Source: Anaerocolumna xylanovorans DSM 12503
GTDB lineage: Bacteria > Bacillota > Clostridia > Lachnospirales > Lachnospiraceae
NCBI RefSeq assembly: GCF_900143645.1
Contig: NZ_FRFD01000003.1
Location: 1,054,001 to 1,118,000 of the forward strand
Direction of reading: 5' to 3'
Length of the DNA: 64,000 nt
Both the position numbers and the translations under genes were made by a program. Below the pieces are notes generated by a model that saw nothing but the letters and a program-made list of their open reading frames with translations, did not search any database and was not told the DNA's origin. Below, in pieces: positions 35,392 through 43,666 of the stretch (position 1 is its first letter; every line of letters begins with the position of its first letter).

Positions 35392-36816
35392 ATGGATATG
35401 CGATTTCCAGAAGGTTTTCTCTGGGGCGGAGCAGTAGCGGCAAACCAATGTGAGGGTGCCTACGACGAGGACGGTAAGGGACTGAGCATTCAAGATGTAC
35501 TGCCGCATGGACTGAAAGGACCTGTAACGGATGCTCCAACCCCTGATAATATGAAATTGGTTGGAATTGACTTCTATCATCGCTATAAAGAGGATATAAA
35601 GCTGTTTTCCCAGATGGGGTTCAAAGTATTTCGTACTTCCATCGCATGGAGCCGTATCTTCCCCAACGGTGATGAAGAGATTCCCAATGAAAAAGGGCTG
35701 CAATTTTATGATGACCTTTTTGACGAGTGCCTTAAGTATGGCATGGAACCTTTGATAACTATATCACACTATGAAACGCCTCTGCAACTGGCCAGAAACT
35801 ATAACGGCTGGGCAGACCGAAGTATGATTGGGTTTTATGAAAAGTATGTCAGAACGCTATTTTCCCGCTATGGTGGAAAGGTAAAGTACTGGCTGACCTT
35901 TAACGAGATTAACTCCGTACTCCATTCCCCTTTTATGAGCGGCGGCATTTGCATCCCCAAAGATGAATTGAGCGAACAGGAACTGTATCAGGCTGTGCAC
36001 CACGAATTGGTAGCCAGTGCATTGGCTGCCAAACTTGCTCACGAGATGATGCCTCAAGCTAAGGTGGGGTGCATGATTCTCAGTATGCCAGTCTATCCCT
36101 TAACACCGGCACCGGATGATGTGATTGCCACCTTAAAAATCGAGCATCAGAACGACTTCTTTGGAGATGTCCATGTTCGGGGAAGATACCCCGGCTATAT
36201 GCTTCGCTATTTCAAAGAAAAGGGTATCACAATCCAAATGAAACCAGAGGACGAGGAAATTCTGCAAAATACAGTAGACTTCATCTCCTTCAGTTATTAT
36301 ATGAGCGTCTGTGGCAGCGCAGATCCCAACCAAAAGGCAGGACTTGGTAACATTATTGGCGGTGTACCTAATCCCTATTTGCATGCTTCAGAGTGGGGAT
36401 GGCAGATTGATCCAAAAGGGTTGCGCTACGTGCTTAACCGCTTTTATGACCGCTATCAGAAGCCGCTGTTCATTGTTGAGAATGGATTGGGAGCTGTAGA
36501 TGAACTTGTTGATGATGGGAATGGCTCGTTCACTGTATGGGATGATTATCGTATTCAATACCTGCGGGATCATCTGATTCAGGTTCGAGAAGCTATTGAA
36601 GATGGCATTCCGGTCATGGGCTATACAGCTTGGGGCTGCATAGATCTAGTCAGTGCCTCCTCGGCGGAACTCAAAAAACGGTACGGATTTATCTATGTGG
36701 ATCGAAAAGACGATGGTTCCGGAACTTTGAACCGCTATAACAAGAAGTCTTTCGGATGGTATCGGGATGTCATTCAAACAAACGGAAAAAGTCTGACTTC
36801 CACAACGGATGCCTGA
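35392..36816 (+). CDS. GH1 6-phospho-beta-glycosidase, module 3
   Basis: A 474-residue cytoplasmic phospho-glycosidase. The start FLWGGAVAANQCEGAY is textbook for the family. The acid/base Glu is in WLTFNEIN, the nucleophile in IVENGLGA, the sugar loop reads TISHYETPL and the phosphate pocket SASSAELKKRYGF. AAAGGAG is nine bases before the ATG. Third GH1 of the window, each tied to its own PTS permease. Confidence 0.95.
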   Translation: MDMRFPEGFLWGGAVAANQCEGAYDEDGKGLSIQDVLPHGLKGPVTDAPTPDNMKLVGIDFYHRYKEDIKLFSQMGFKVFRTSIAWSRIFPNGDEEIPNEKGLQFYDDLFDECLKYGMEPLITISHYETPLQLARNYNGWADRSMIGFYEKYVRTLFSRYGGKVKYWLTFNEINSVLHSPFMSGGICIPKDELSEQELYQAVHHELVASALAAKLAHEMMPQAKVGCMILSMPVYPLTPAPDDVIATLKIEHQNDFFGDVHVRGRYPGYMLRYFKEKGITIQMKPEDEEILQNTVDFISFSYYMSVCGSADPNQKAGLGNIIGGVPNPYLHASEWGWQIDPKGLRYVLNRFYDRYQKPLFIVENGLGAVDELVDDGNGSFTVWDDYRIQYLRDHLIQVREAIEDGIPVMGYTAWGCIDLVSASSAELKKRYGFIYVDRKDDGSGTLNRYNKKSFGWYRDVIQTNGKSLTSTTDA

Positions 36817-36851
36817 AAAAGGTTACATTTGCAGAAAGGAAATAAATATTT

Positions 36852-37367
36852 ATGGGTATTTTATTGAATAAATTATTCAAGAAGGAATCAGCTGAGGCTT
36901 TGCCAAGTGAGCCGGGAACAGTCTATATGCCGATTACCGGAAAGGTAATTTCGATGGAAGAAATTGGTGACGGCGTGTTTAGTGAGGGCATTCTAGGTCC
37001 CGGCTGCGGTATTGAGCCTGCTGAGGAGTTGGTCTGTGCACCATTTGCCGGAACTATCACACAAGTTGCAGAGACCAGGCATGCCATTGGTATATGCAGC
37101 AAGAACGGCATGGAACTGCTGATTCATGTTGGTATGGATACTGTGGACATGAACGGAAATGGTTTCATCACTTATGTGAAAATGAACGACGTCGTTGAGC
37201 GTGGACAAAAGCTGATGAAGTTCAGCCTTGCTGATATCAAGGCAGCCGGACATCCTGCAATCACCGCCGTTATTCTCTGCAATGCCGATGATACAGGCAA
37301 TCCCCAAAATCTGAAACTGGGTGACGCACAAATCGGCGATGTACTAATGACAGTATCTCAGCAATGA
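36852..37367 (+). CDS. PTS glucose-type EIIA, module 3
   Basis: A 171-residue stand-alone EIIA. The two active-site His motifs are AETRHAIGIC and LLIHVGMDTVDM. It accepts phosphate from the adjacent HPr and passes it to the module 3 EIIB. It is followed 31 bases later by the HPr gene, so relay components lie in consecutive order EIIA, HPr, Enzyme I. Confidence 0.94.
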   Translation: MGILLNKLFKKESAEALPSEPGTVYMPITGKVISMEEIGDGVFSEGILGPGCGIEPAEELVCAPFAGTITQVAETRHAIGICSKNGMELLIHVGMDTVDMNGNGFITYVKMNDVVERGQKLMKFSLADIKAAGHPAITAVILCNADDTGNPQNLKLGDAQIGDVLMTVSQQ

Positions 37368-37398
37368 CAGACCACTTTTATTATCAGGGAGGATTATT

Positions 37399-37656
37399 AT
37401 GTTATCATTTGTTTATACGATTAAAGATAAGCAGGGAGTCCATGCAAGACCGGCCGGACTTTTAGTCAAGAGCGTAAAGGAATTGGACAGCAAGGTGACA
37501 ATTCAAAAAGGAGAGGAAGCGACAGAGGGCACAAGGCTCATGGCACTTATGGGTATGGGAATCAAATGTGGAGAGGAAGTCACAGTCATTGCAGAGGGTG
37601 GTGACGAGGAAAAATCTCTTGCAGCAATGAGGCTTTTTTTTGAAGAAAATCTATAA
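37399..37656 (+). CDS. HPr-like PTS phosphocarrier, module 3
   Basis: An 85-residue HPr with His15 in GVHARPAG. Position 46 is Arg (EGTRLMALMG), again not the regulatory Ser. All three HPr proteins of the window therefore lack the HPr-kinase target. AGGGAGG precedes the ATG. The Enzyme I gene begins 20 bases downstream. Confidence 0.94.
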   Translation: MLSFVYTIKDKQGVHARPAGLLVKSVKELDSKVTIQKGEEATEGTRLMALMGMGIKCGEEVTVIAEGGDEEKSLAAMRLFFEENL

Positions 37657-37676
37657 TCGTTCAGACAGGAGGCTAT

Positions 37677-39287
37677 ATGAAAGATTATCAAGGAAAAGCT
37701 GCATTTAGCGGAATCGCAATTGGCAGAATCATTGAGATGGCTACTCAGGAGGACACAGTAAGGCGTAAGCATATTATGGATGTCCAGCAGGAACTAAACC
37801 GCTTCCGCAAGGCCAGAGACCTTGCATCGGAGCAGCTGCAGATCCTGTACCAGAAAGCAGAGAAGGAAGTTGGGGCGACAAATGCTGCTATCTTCGAAGT
37901 GCATCAGATGATGCTGGAGGATGAGGATTATATCGATTCCATTATCAACATGATACAAACGCAGGAAGTGAATGCGGAATATGCCGTAGCAATGACAGGG
38001 GATAATTTTGCAGGGATGTTTGCTGCAATGGATGATGCATATATGCAGGGAAGAGCTGCAGATGTAAAAGATATTTCCGCACGTGTTGTGCGTGTGCTGA
38101 ACGGAACGAATGAAACACAGGCATTGTCGGACGCCGGAATTCTTGTGGCAGATGATCTGGCACCGAGTGAGACGGTACAGTTGGACAAGGAGAAGGTACT
38201 TGCCTTTGTCACCAGACAAGGCTCCACCAATTCCCATACTGCAATTCTGGCAAGAACTATGAATATCCCCGCCATTGTTACCACACCTGTTCCGCAGCAA
38301 TTTGCCGGGAAAATGGCAATTGTGGATGGCTTTCTGGGCAAGCTGATTGTGGAGCCGGATGAAGAGACGCTAAACATCTATCGGCAGCAACAGCAATGCG
38401 AACTGGAAAAACGCAGGCTTCTGGCAGAACTGAAAGGCAGACCCGCCGTCACAAAAAGCGGAAGAGAAATTAAGTTGTACGCGAATATTGGAGGGGTAGG
38501 AGATGTCGGTGCCGCACTGCAGAATGATGCGGAGGGGATTGGATTATTCCGCAGTGAATTTCTGTATCTGCAATCGGATACTTACCCGACGGAAGAAGAA
38601 CAGCTGAAAGCGTATCAGCAGGTGGCAGAGATGATGGCAGGGAAGAAGGTTATTATCCGGACACTGGATATTGGAGCGGATAAGCAGATTGGCTATTTTA
38701 ACCTGGGTAAGGAAGATAATCCCGCGATGGGATATCGCGCAGTCCGAATTTGTCTGACCAGAGAAGATATTTTCCATACGCAGCTGCGTGCCCTGTATCG
38801 CGCCAGTGCCTTCGGAAATATTTCAATCATGATTCCAATGATTATTTCGCTTTGGGAGATTCGCAGGGTAAAGGAAATTATTTCGAATGTGAAGCAGGAA
38901 CTGGAACAACAGGGGATAAGCTTTGGGAAGGTAGAACTTGGCGTGATGATTGAAACGCCGGCAGCAGTTATGATATCCGAAGAGCTGGCGCAGGAGGTGG
39001 ATTTTTTCAGTATTGGAACCAATGATCTGACACAGTATACACTGGCAATCGACAGACAGAACGAAAGGCTGGATACATTCTTTGACCCGCATCATCCGGC
39101 GATATTACGCATGATTGAAATGACAGTTACAAATGCACACAAAGCAGGTATATGGGTCGGGATCTGCGGGGAGCTTGGTGCGGATACTGAACTGACAGCT
39201 GCCTTTGTCCGAATGGGGATTGACGAGTTGTCCGTATCTCATGCTTTTTTGCTTCCGGTGAAGAAGAACATTATTGATTGTGATTAG
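37677..39287 (+). CDS. PTS Enzyme I, module 3
   Basis: A 536-residue PEP phosphotransferase. The phospho-His is in STNSHTAILART; PEP-site motifs GIGLFRSEF, DIGADKQ, MGYRAVRI, GTNDLTQYTLAIDRQN and GICGELGAD are intact. AGGAGG precedes the ATG. It ends module 3. Directly after its stop lies a stray piece of the module 2 Enzyme I gene. Confidence 0.95.
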   Translation: MKDYQGKAAFSGIAIGRIIEMATQEDTVRRKHIMDVQQELNRFRKARDLASEQLQILYQKAEKEVGATNAAIFEVHQMMLEDEDYIDSIINMIQTQEVNAEYAVAMTGDNFAGMFAAMDDAYMQGRAADVKDISARVVRVLNGTNETQALSDAGILVADDLAPSETVQLDKEKVLAFVTRQGSTNSHTAILARTMNIPAIVTTPVPQQFAGKMAIVDGFLGKLIVEPDEETLNIYRQQQQCELEKRRLLAELKGRPAVTKSGREIKLYANIGGVGDVGAALQNDAEGIGLFRSEFLYLQSDTYPTEEEQLKAYQQVAEMMAGKKVIIRTLDIGADKQIGYFNLGKEDNPAMGYRAVRICLTREDIFHTQLRALYRASAFGNISIMIPMIISLWEIRRVKEIISNVKQELEQQGISFGKVELGVMIETPAAVMISEELAQEVDFFSIGTNDLTQYTLAIDRQNERLDTFFDPHHPAILRMIEMTVTNAHKAGIWVGICGELGADTELTAAFVRMGIDELSVSHAFLLPVKKNIIDCD

Positions 39288-39295
39288 TGACAACT

Positions 39296-39412
39296 ATAGA
39301 TGATGTTAATGAAGAAATTAAGCGATTTGTAAATGCAACAGCAACTGCGGTTGAGCAATTACAAATCTTGTACGATAAAGCAGTAAAAGAGGTTCGTACA
39401 GCGCAAGCTGCA
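39296..39412 (+). pseudogene. Fragment of the module 2 Enzyme I gene
   Basis: 117 bases match 27041-27157 inside the module 2 Enzyme I gene with about six differences and no gaps. It begins nine bases after the module 3 Enzyme I stop and ends inside a copy of the palindromic repeat. It marks one end of a duplicated and rearranged block. Confidence 0.9.
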
Positions 39413-39519
39413 CAAAAAAGGAAGACTCATGCACCTTGGAACCAGCGCATGAGTCTTTCTTTTTTGTGCAAATTGCCGTCCCATTGTAAAAACTGACCTT
39501 ATCATTTATAGGCAGATAT
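39410..39519 (-). repeat. Palindromic interspersed repeat, copy P3 (inverted)
   Basis: Reverse orientation of the family: stem GACTCATGCACC...GCGCATGAGTCTTTC with flanking TTTTGTGCAAATTGCCGTCC and then CATTGTAAAAACTGACCTT, the complement of the tail in copies P1, P2 and P4. The outer left arm (the GGCAATTT part) is missing where the Enzyme I fragment joins. Confidence 0.75.
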
Positions 39520-39572
39520 TTGTTGTCCCCAAATACCTTATAGCAGAATAACTTTCATATAAATCTACTTCT

Positions 39573-39616
39573 TTTCTCACAAATTTCACACATTTTCACA
39601 TTAAGGTTAAATTATC
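39573..39616 (+). promoter_or_regulatory. Direct-repeat promoter element, copy C
   Basis: TTTCTCACA (39573), TTTCACACA (39584), TTTCACA (39594), then AAGGTTAAATTAT. Nearly identical to copy B including about 20 bases further upstream, so it was copied with the block. The 220 bases between it and the gene contain an insertion relative to copy B, with a small hairpin CCTGCTG/CAGCAGG at about 39667-39684. Confidence 0.65.
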
Positions 39617-39842
39617 CAATAGGAGTGATATTGGATTACGGCAAAATCCAAAATTGCTAGTAACATCCTGCTGAAAACAGCAGGAGAAAAGAATAAGAAA
39701 GAGAGGATAGATGTAAGATATAAAATAGAAAAAGGGAATTGGATTGGCAGCGTTGAAGCTGGCTTATTAATGAATATGCTGTAGTATTATTCTTACATAA
39801 TTAGATTATCATTTTTAGAAGATTAAGCAGGAGGTATTGATA

Positions 39843-41144
39843 GTGAAAAAAGTTAATTTTTCAAAAAGTTTATGTGTAGTCATTTGTATCTTAATTGCAT
39901 TACTTCAAGTTACGGATATTCAGGCTGCTCCTAAGGAAAGGCTAAATAAGACAACCGCAACTTTAGAAGTAGGTAAAACTGTTACACTTAAGGTTTTAAA
40001 TACTAAAAAAAGTATAAGCTGGTCCAGTAAAAATGTAAAAATTGCAACAGTATCCGGCAAGGGTACGGTAAAAGGGATAAAAGCAGGAACAACTACAGTA
40101 TCAGCCAAATTCGGTAAGGAAACCTTATCCTGTAAAATTACAGTGAAGACTGATTCAACCGTTTTGTCTATTTCGGAGCAGGGAATTTTTTCGGCAGGAG
40201 GAATCACAGTGACTTCTGATGGTACATTTAATCCAGAGAATCAGTGGGAGGACAGTGGAGCCGGACAGACTTCCCATGTAGATCATGCGAATGTGTTCTA
40301 CCAGATTCCGGTAAATGATACAGAACTTCCGATGGTGTTTCTGCATGGTTACGGACAGTCTCGTATGGGTTGGATGACTACACCGGATGGAAGGGAAGGC
40401 TGGTCTGAAATGTTTTTGAGAAAAGGGCACAGCGTATTTCTGATTGACGAACCGAGACGTGGTGAGGCCGGCATGACTTCTGTAAGTGGTGATATCAGTA
40501 CAAAGACATTGGATCAGCGTTGGTATACCCAGTTTAGAATCGGACGCTGGGAGAATGGAAAATCCGTTGTCAATAAAGGATCACAGTTCCCAAATAGTGA
40601 AGCATCCATAGATCAGTTCTTTCGACAAATGACACCGGATACGGGTATGAAGTCAGATATGGGTGGAGATTTCGATAATGTGACAGTGGCAAAGGCAGTA
40701 GCGGCAACAATTGATGAGGTATATAAAAGAACAGGGAAAAATTCTATTCTTGTAACACATTCTCAAGGCGGTGGTCCAGGATGGACAGCAGCCGGATACA
40801 CAGATCATATTGCAGCAATCATCGCAATCGAGCCAGGTGGAGCACCTGCTGCCGACTCAGATGATTATAAGGCAGTTACAGAGAAGAAGATACCAGTGAC
40901 CTTTTATTTTGGTGATTATATCGATAATGGGGATCCAACCATTCAGGCAACAGGGATGTGGCAGGCGATGCGTCAGAGTTGCTATGATTTTGCGAAAGCT
41001 TATACCGCTCAGGGTGGAAACTGTACGGTAGTAGATCTTCCTAAGGAAGGTATTACAGGAAATGATCACTTTATGTTCCAGGATCTAAATAATGGTGTGA
41101 TTGCTAATCATATTGAAAATTGGATTAAGAAGAATGTTGAATAA
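39843..41144 (+). CDS. Secreted esterase 713-like hydrolase with Ig-like domain
   Basis: A 433-residue exported hydrolase. Residues 1-103 (signal peptide plus BIG2 domain) are almost identical to those of the carboxylesterase at 28832, but the catalytic part (about 105-433) is a different fold family: VFLHGYGQSRMG, TPDGREGW, LIDEPRRGEAG, nucleophile Ser in THSQGGGPGW and His in GNDHFMFQ. This is the same family as the cytoplasmic hydrolase at 1760. The GTG at 39843 follows GGAGG by eight bases, as in the 28832 gene. A leader cassette thus serves two unrelated esterases. Confidence 0.9.
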   Translation: MKKVNFSKSLCVVICILIALLQVTDIQAAPKERLNKTTATLEVGKTVTLKVLNTKKSISWSSKNVKIATVSGKGTVKGIKAGTTTVSAKFGKETLSCKITVKTDSTVLSISEQGIFSAGGITVTSDGTFNPENQWEDSGAGQTSHVDHANVFYQIPVNDTELPMVFLHGYGQSRMGWMTTPDGREGWSEMFLRKGHSVFLIDEPRRGEAGMTSVSGDISTKTLDQRWYTQFRIGRWENGKSVVNKGSQFPNSEASIDQFFRQMTPDTGMKSDMGGDFDNVTVAKAVAATIDEVYKRTGKNSILVTHSQGGGPGWTAAGYTDHIAAIIAIEPGGAPAADSDDYKAVTEKKIPVTFYFGDYIDNGDPTIQATGMWQAMRQSCYDFAKAYTAQGGNCTVVDLPKEGITGNDHFMFQDLNNGVIANHIENWIKKNVE

Positions 41145-41155
41145 ATTTTGAAAAT

Positions 41156-41196
41156 AATATAATCCGGAGTCATGGATAGTGGCTTCGGATTATATA
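41156..41196 (+). terminator. Probable terminator after the Ig-hydrolase
   Basis: ATATAATCCG pairs with CGGATTATAT across a loop of about 19 bases that can fold further; the T-run is poor. Confidence 0.5.
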
Positions 41197-41297
41197 CAAT
41201 GCAGTTTTCACAAAAGATTATAAATATAGAAAGTGAAAGACATAATTGGGCTTCGTGACCACATCAATACCTTTCGCGGAAAGGCGGATTTATAATA

Positions 41298-41426
41298 ATG
41301 AAAAAACGTAATTTTTCAAAAAGTTTATGTGTAGTCATTTGTATATTAATTGTAATACTTTGAGTTACGGATATTCAGTCTGCTCCTAAGGAAAGGCTAA
41401 ATAAGACAACCGCAACTTTAAATGAG
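41298..41426 (+). pseudogene. Third copy of the leader, broken by a nonsense codon
   Basis: The frame from ATG 41298 (MKKRNFSKSLCVVICILIVIL) repeats the signal peptide of the genes at 28832 and 39843. Its codon 22 (41361-41363) is TGA where the other copies have a Gln codon. After the stop the match continues through SAPKERLNKTTATL and then ends. The remaining frame runs on without another stop into the hydrolase at 41451, so the ancestor was a single exported esterase. Confidence 0.85.
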
Positions 41427-41450
41427 ACTGTCGAAGAAGGGCAGGATACA

Positions 41451-42398
41451 ATGAAAGAAACTGGTACAGAAGCAATAGAAATTACCAAGATATCCACAGA
41501 TACAGCAGTGGACAAGATAGAGAGAAACTACACAGCAGACACAAAAGTATGGGATGTCATTGATGATCCTGCCTTTAAAGGATACGGGAGGTTGATTTTC
41601 CCTGCCGATAAGACGATTGACAAGAGTATGACTCTGAGGGCGGTTGGCAGCATCCTGACATGGTACAATTATGTGAATCCGAATCGGACAGTCGAAATCG
41701 TAAATTATATGAGAACCGAAGCAGAGGCGGGAAAACAGATTTTTTATGACATCTACACGGATGAAGAAAAAGCTGCTGACCCCGCCAAGGAAAATACCGG
41801 ACTTTTCTTTTTCAGGGGAAATACAGGTGAGAAATTTGCCATTGTGAATGCCGGTGGCGGCTTTTCATATGTGGGAGCCATGCATGACAGTTTTCCCCAT
41901 GCATTGGAATTATCGAAAAAGGGGTATAATGCATTCGCACTGATTTACCGACCGGGAGCCGAGACAGCCTGTGAAGATCTTGCTCGAGCGATTGCTTTTA
42001 TCCATGAACATGCGGACGAACTTGAGGTCGACACGGTGGATTATTCCCTGTGGGGAGGCTCTGCAGGTGCGCGTATGGCGGCCTGGCTTGGATCATACGG
42101 AACAGCAGCCTTTGGAGAAGCGAAGTATCCGAGGCCCGGAGCGGTCATCATGCAGTATACGGGACTTTCTGAAGTGTTCAGGAATGAGCCGCCGACATAT
42201 GCATGTGTGGGTACCAGAGACGGCATTGCAAGCTATCGTACAATGAAGAACCGTATTAATCAAATCAAGGCAAATGGAACAAACGCAGAGATTGAGATTT
42301 TTGATGGTCTGCCCCATGGATTCGGACTTGGCGAAGGGACCATTGCAGAAGGATGGATAGATCATGCGGTCAGATTCTGGGAAAATCAGATGGGATGA
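41451..42398 (+). CDS. Alpha/beta hydrolase, BD-FAE/acetyl-xylan-esterase-like, leader lost
   Basis: A 315-residue hydrolase. The oxyanion region is IVNAGGGFSYVG, the nucleophile Ser is in LWGGSAGARMAAW, the acid lies near CVGTRDGIASY and the His in GLPHGFGLG. This matches the bifunctional feruloyl/acetyl-xylan esterase-like and COG0657-type hydrolases. The ATG at 41451 is the first good start after the nonsense codon of the leader; the ribosome site there (AGGGCAGG) is only fair. Without a signal peptide the product would stay inside the cell, if made at all. It is followed 16 bases later by a lipoprotein esterase. Confidence 0.82.
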   Translation: MKETGTEAIEITKISTDTAVDKIERNYTADTKVWDVIDDPAFKGYGRLIFPADKTIDKSMTLRAVGSILTWYNYVNPNRTVEIVNYMRTEAEAGKQIFYDIYTDEEKAADPAKENTGLFFFRGNTGEKFAIVNAGGGFSYVGAMHDSFPHALELSKKGYNAFALIYRPGAETACEDLARAIAFIHEHADELEVDTVDYSLWGGSAGARMAAWLGSYGTAAFGEAKYPRPGAVIMQYTGLSEVFRNEPPTYACVGTRDGIASYRTMKNRINQIKANGTNAEIEIFDGLPHGFGLGEGTIAEGWIDHAVRFWENQMG

Positions 42399-42414
42399 GA
42401 AGGAGGTATGGAGA

Positions 42415-43485
42415 ATGAGAGTAAAAAGATTTGCAAGTTTGGCAGTGTTGCTGTTTCTTATCATTTTACTTGGGGCATGTAACAGTCGAAATGCATCAGA
42501 TGCTACTTCTGTCACTGACAAGCAGGATAATGCAGTCAGTGAAGCAATAGAGGAGGTAACAGGAGAGGAGGCAGAAGCTGGCATGAACACGGGAAACGGT
42601 ACTGAGCATTCTGTTCCGCAGGAACTTAAGACTATTCCAAGGGAGTATTACCAAGCGGCAGATCATCCGGGAACCTTGGCGGAGATTACCTACAATACCT
42701 ATGAGTCAAAAACATATGAACAGAAAAGTAAAGAACTAACAAAACGGGCAATCGTATATCTGCCATATGGGTACTCAAAAGAAAAAAAGTATAATGTTTT
42801 TTATCTGATGCATGGAGGCTGGAGTAATGAAACAACGACCCTTGGCACTCCGAATCAACCGAATTCCTTTAAGAATGTAATTGATCATGCCATAGAGAAC
42901 GGAGAGGTAGAGCCGCTTATCATTGTGTGTCCTACCTACAATAATGAAAGTCCGGAGGACAGTGCGGACTATACGCTGGCGTTTTATACTCTAACCGTCA
43001 ATTATCACAATGAACTGGTAAATGATCTGATTCCTGCTGTGGAAGGAACCTACTCGACATATGCGAAAAGCACATCGCCGGAGGATATTAAGAATTCCAG
43101 AGACCACCGTGCATTTGGTGGCTTTTCGATGGGCTCTGTTACCACATGGTATACCTTTGTGAATTGTCTGGATGAATTCCGGTATTTCCTGCCGATGAGC
43201 GGTGCGATGGACTATGAGGGGGATGATGTAGATGCGGCAGTCACTGCCTCCGGTTACAGCCCGGACGATTTCTTCATCTATGCGATTACCGGAACAAATG
43301 ACTTTGAAGGCGGACATTTCACAAGCCAGATTGAGGGAATGCTTGGTATGCCCAGTGGGAATTTCATATCAGCCGATAGTGAAGAATCCGGAAATATTGC
43401 ATTTCGTATTAAGGACGGATATTCCCACGATGGTCGGGCAGCGATGGAATACACCTATAATGGCCTCATGTGGTTTTGGAACTAA
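42415..43485 (+). CDS. Lipoprotein esterase of the esterase D / feruloyl esterase family
   Basis: A 356-residue surface lipoprotein: signal peptide with lipobox LLGACN, then a Ser/Glu-rich linker to about residue 65. The esterase D-like domain shows RAIVYLPYGYSKEKKY, LMHGGWSNE, the nucleophile Ser in FGGFSMGSVT and a His in DGYSHDGRAAM. The family includes the feruloyl esterase domains of clostridial xylanases. AGGAGG lies eight bases before the ATG at 42415. Its stop codon lies inside a 40-base fragment copied from the carboxylesterase gene at 30234, so the 3' end was created by recombination. Confidence 0.88.
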   Translation: MRVKRFASLAVLLFLIILLGACNSRNASDATSVTDKQDNAVSEAIEEVTGEEAEAGMNTGNGTEHSVPQELKTIPREYYQAADHPGTLAEITYNTYESKTYEQKSKELTKRAIVYLPYGYSKEKKYNVFYLMHGGWSNETTTLGTPNQPNSFKNVIDHAIENGEVEPLIIVCPTYNNESPEDSADYTLAFYTLTVNYHNELVNDLIPAVEGTYSTYAKSTSPEDIKNSRDHRAFGGFSMGSVTTWYTFVNCLDEFRYFLPMSGAMDYEGDDVDAAVTASGYSPDDFFIYAITGTNDFEGGHFTSQIEGMLGMPSGNFISADSEESGNIAFRIKDGYSHDGRAAMEYTYNGLMWFWN

Positions 43486-43521
43486 TGAGGATGCATCCGG
43501 AGCAGAAAATGTAGATACCTT
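43482..43521 (+). repeat. 40-base fragment of the secreted carboxylesterase gene
   Basis: CTAATGAGGATGCATCCGGA and the next 20 bases are identical to 30234-30273 within the gene at 28832. It overlaps the stop codon of the preceding gene. With the Enzyme I fragment and leader copies, it marks the far end of the rearranged block. Confidence 0.88.
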
Positions 43522-43558
43522 GATCCTTTTGACAGTTTAAAAGTCAGGTGAAAATTAG

Positions 43559-43600
43559 AGAACCCTGTAACCCCTATAAATGGCTACAGGGTTCCTTGCT
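43559..43600 (+). terminator. Terminator-like hairpin
   Basis: AGAACCCTGTA pairs with TACAGGGTTCC around a loop of about 16 bases; short T tract after it. Confidence 0.6.
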
Positions 43601-43666
43601 TACCATTTCGTAAAATACCGGTAAGTACAACAACATAAGTGTTAGTATTCATATAAATCTACTTCT

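Noticed and set aside
37794..38377. Minus-strand frames of 149 and 168 codons
   Set aside because: Shadows of the module 3 Enzyme I gene; no start signals or motifs.
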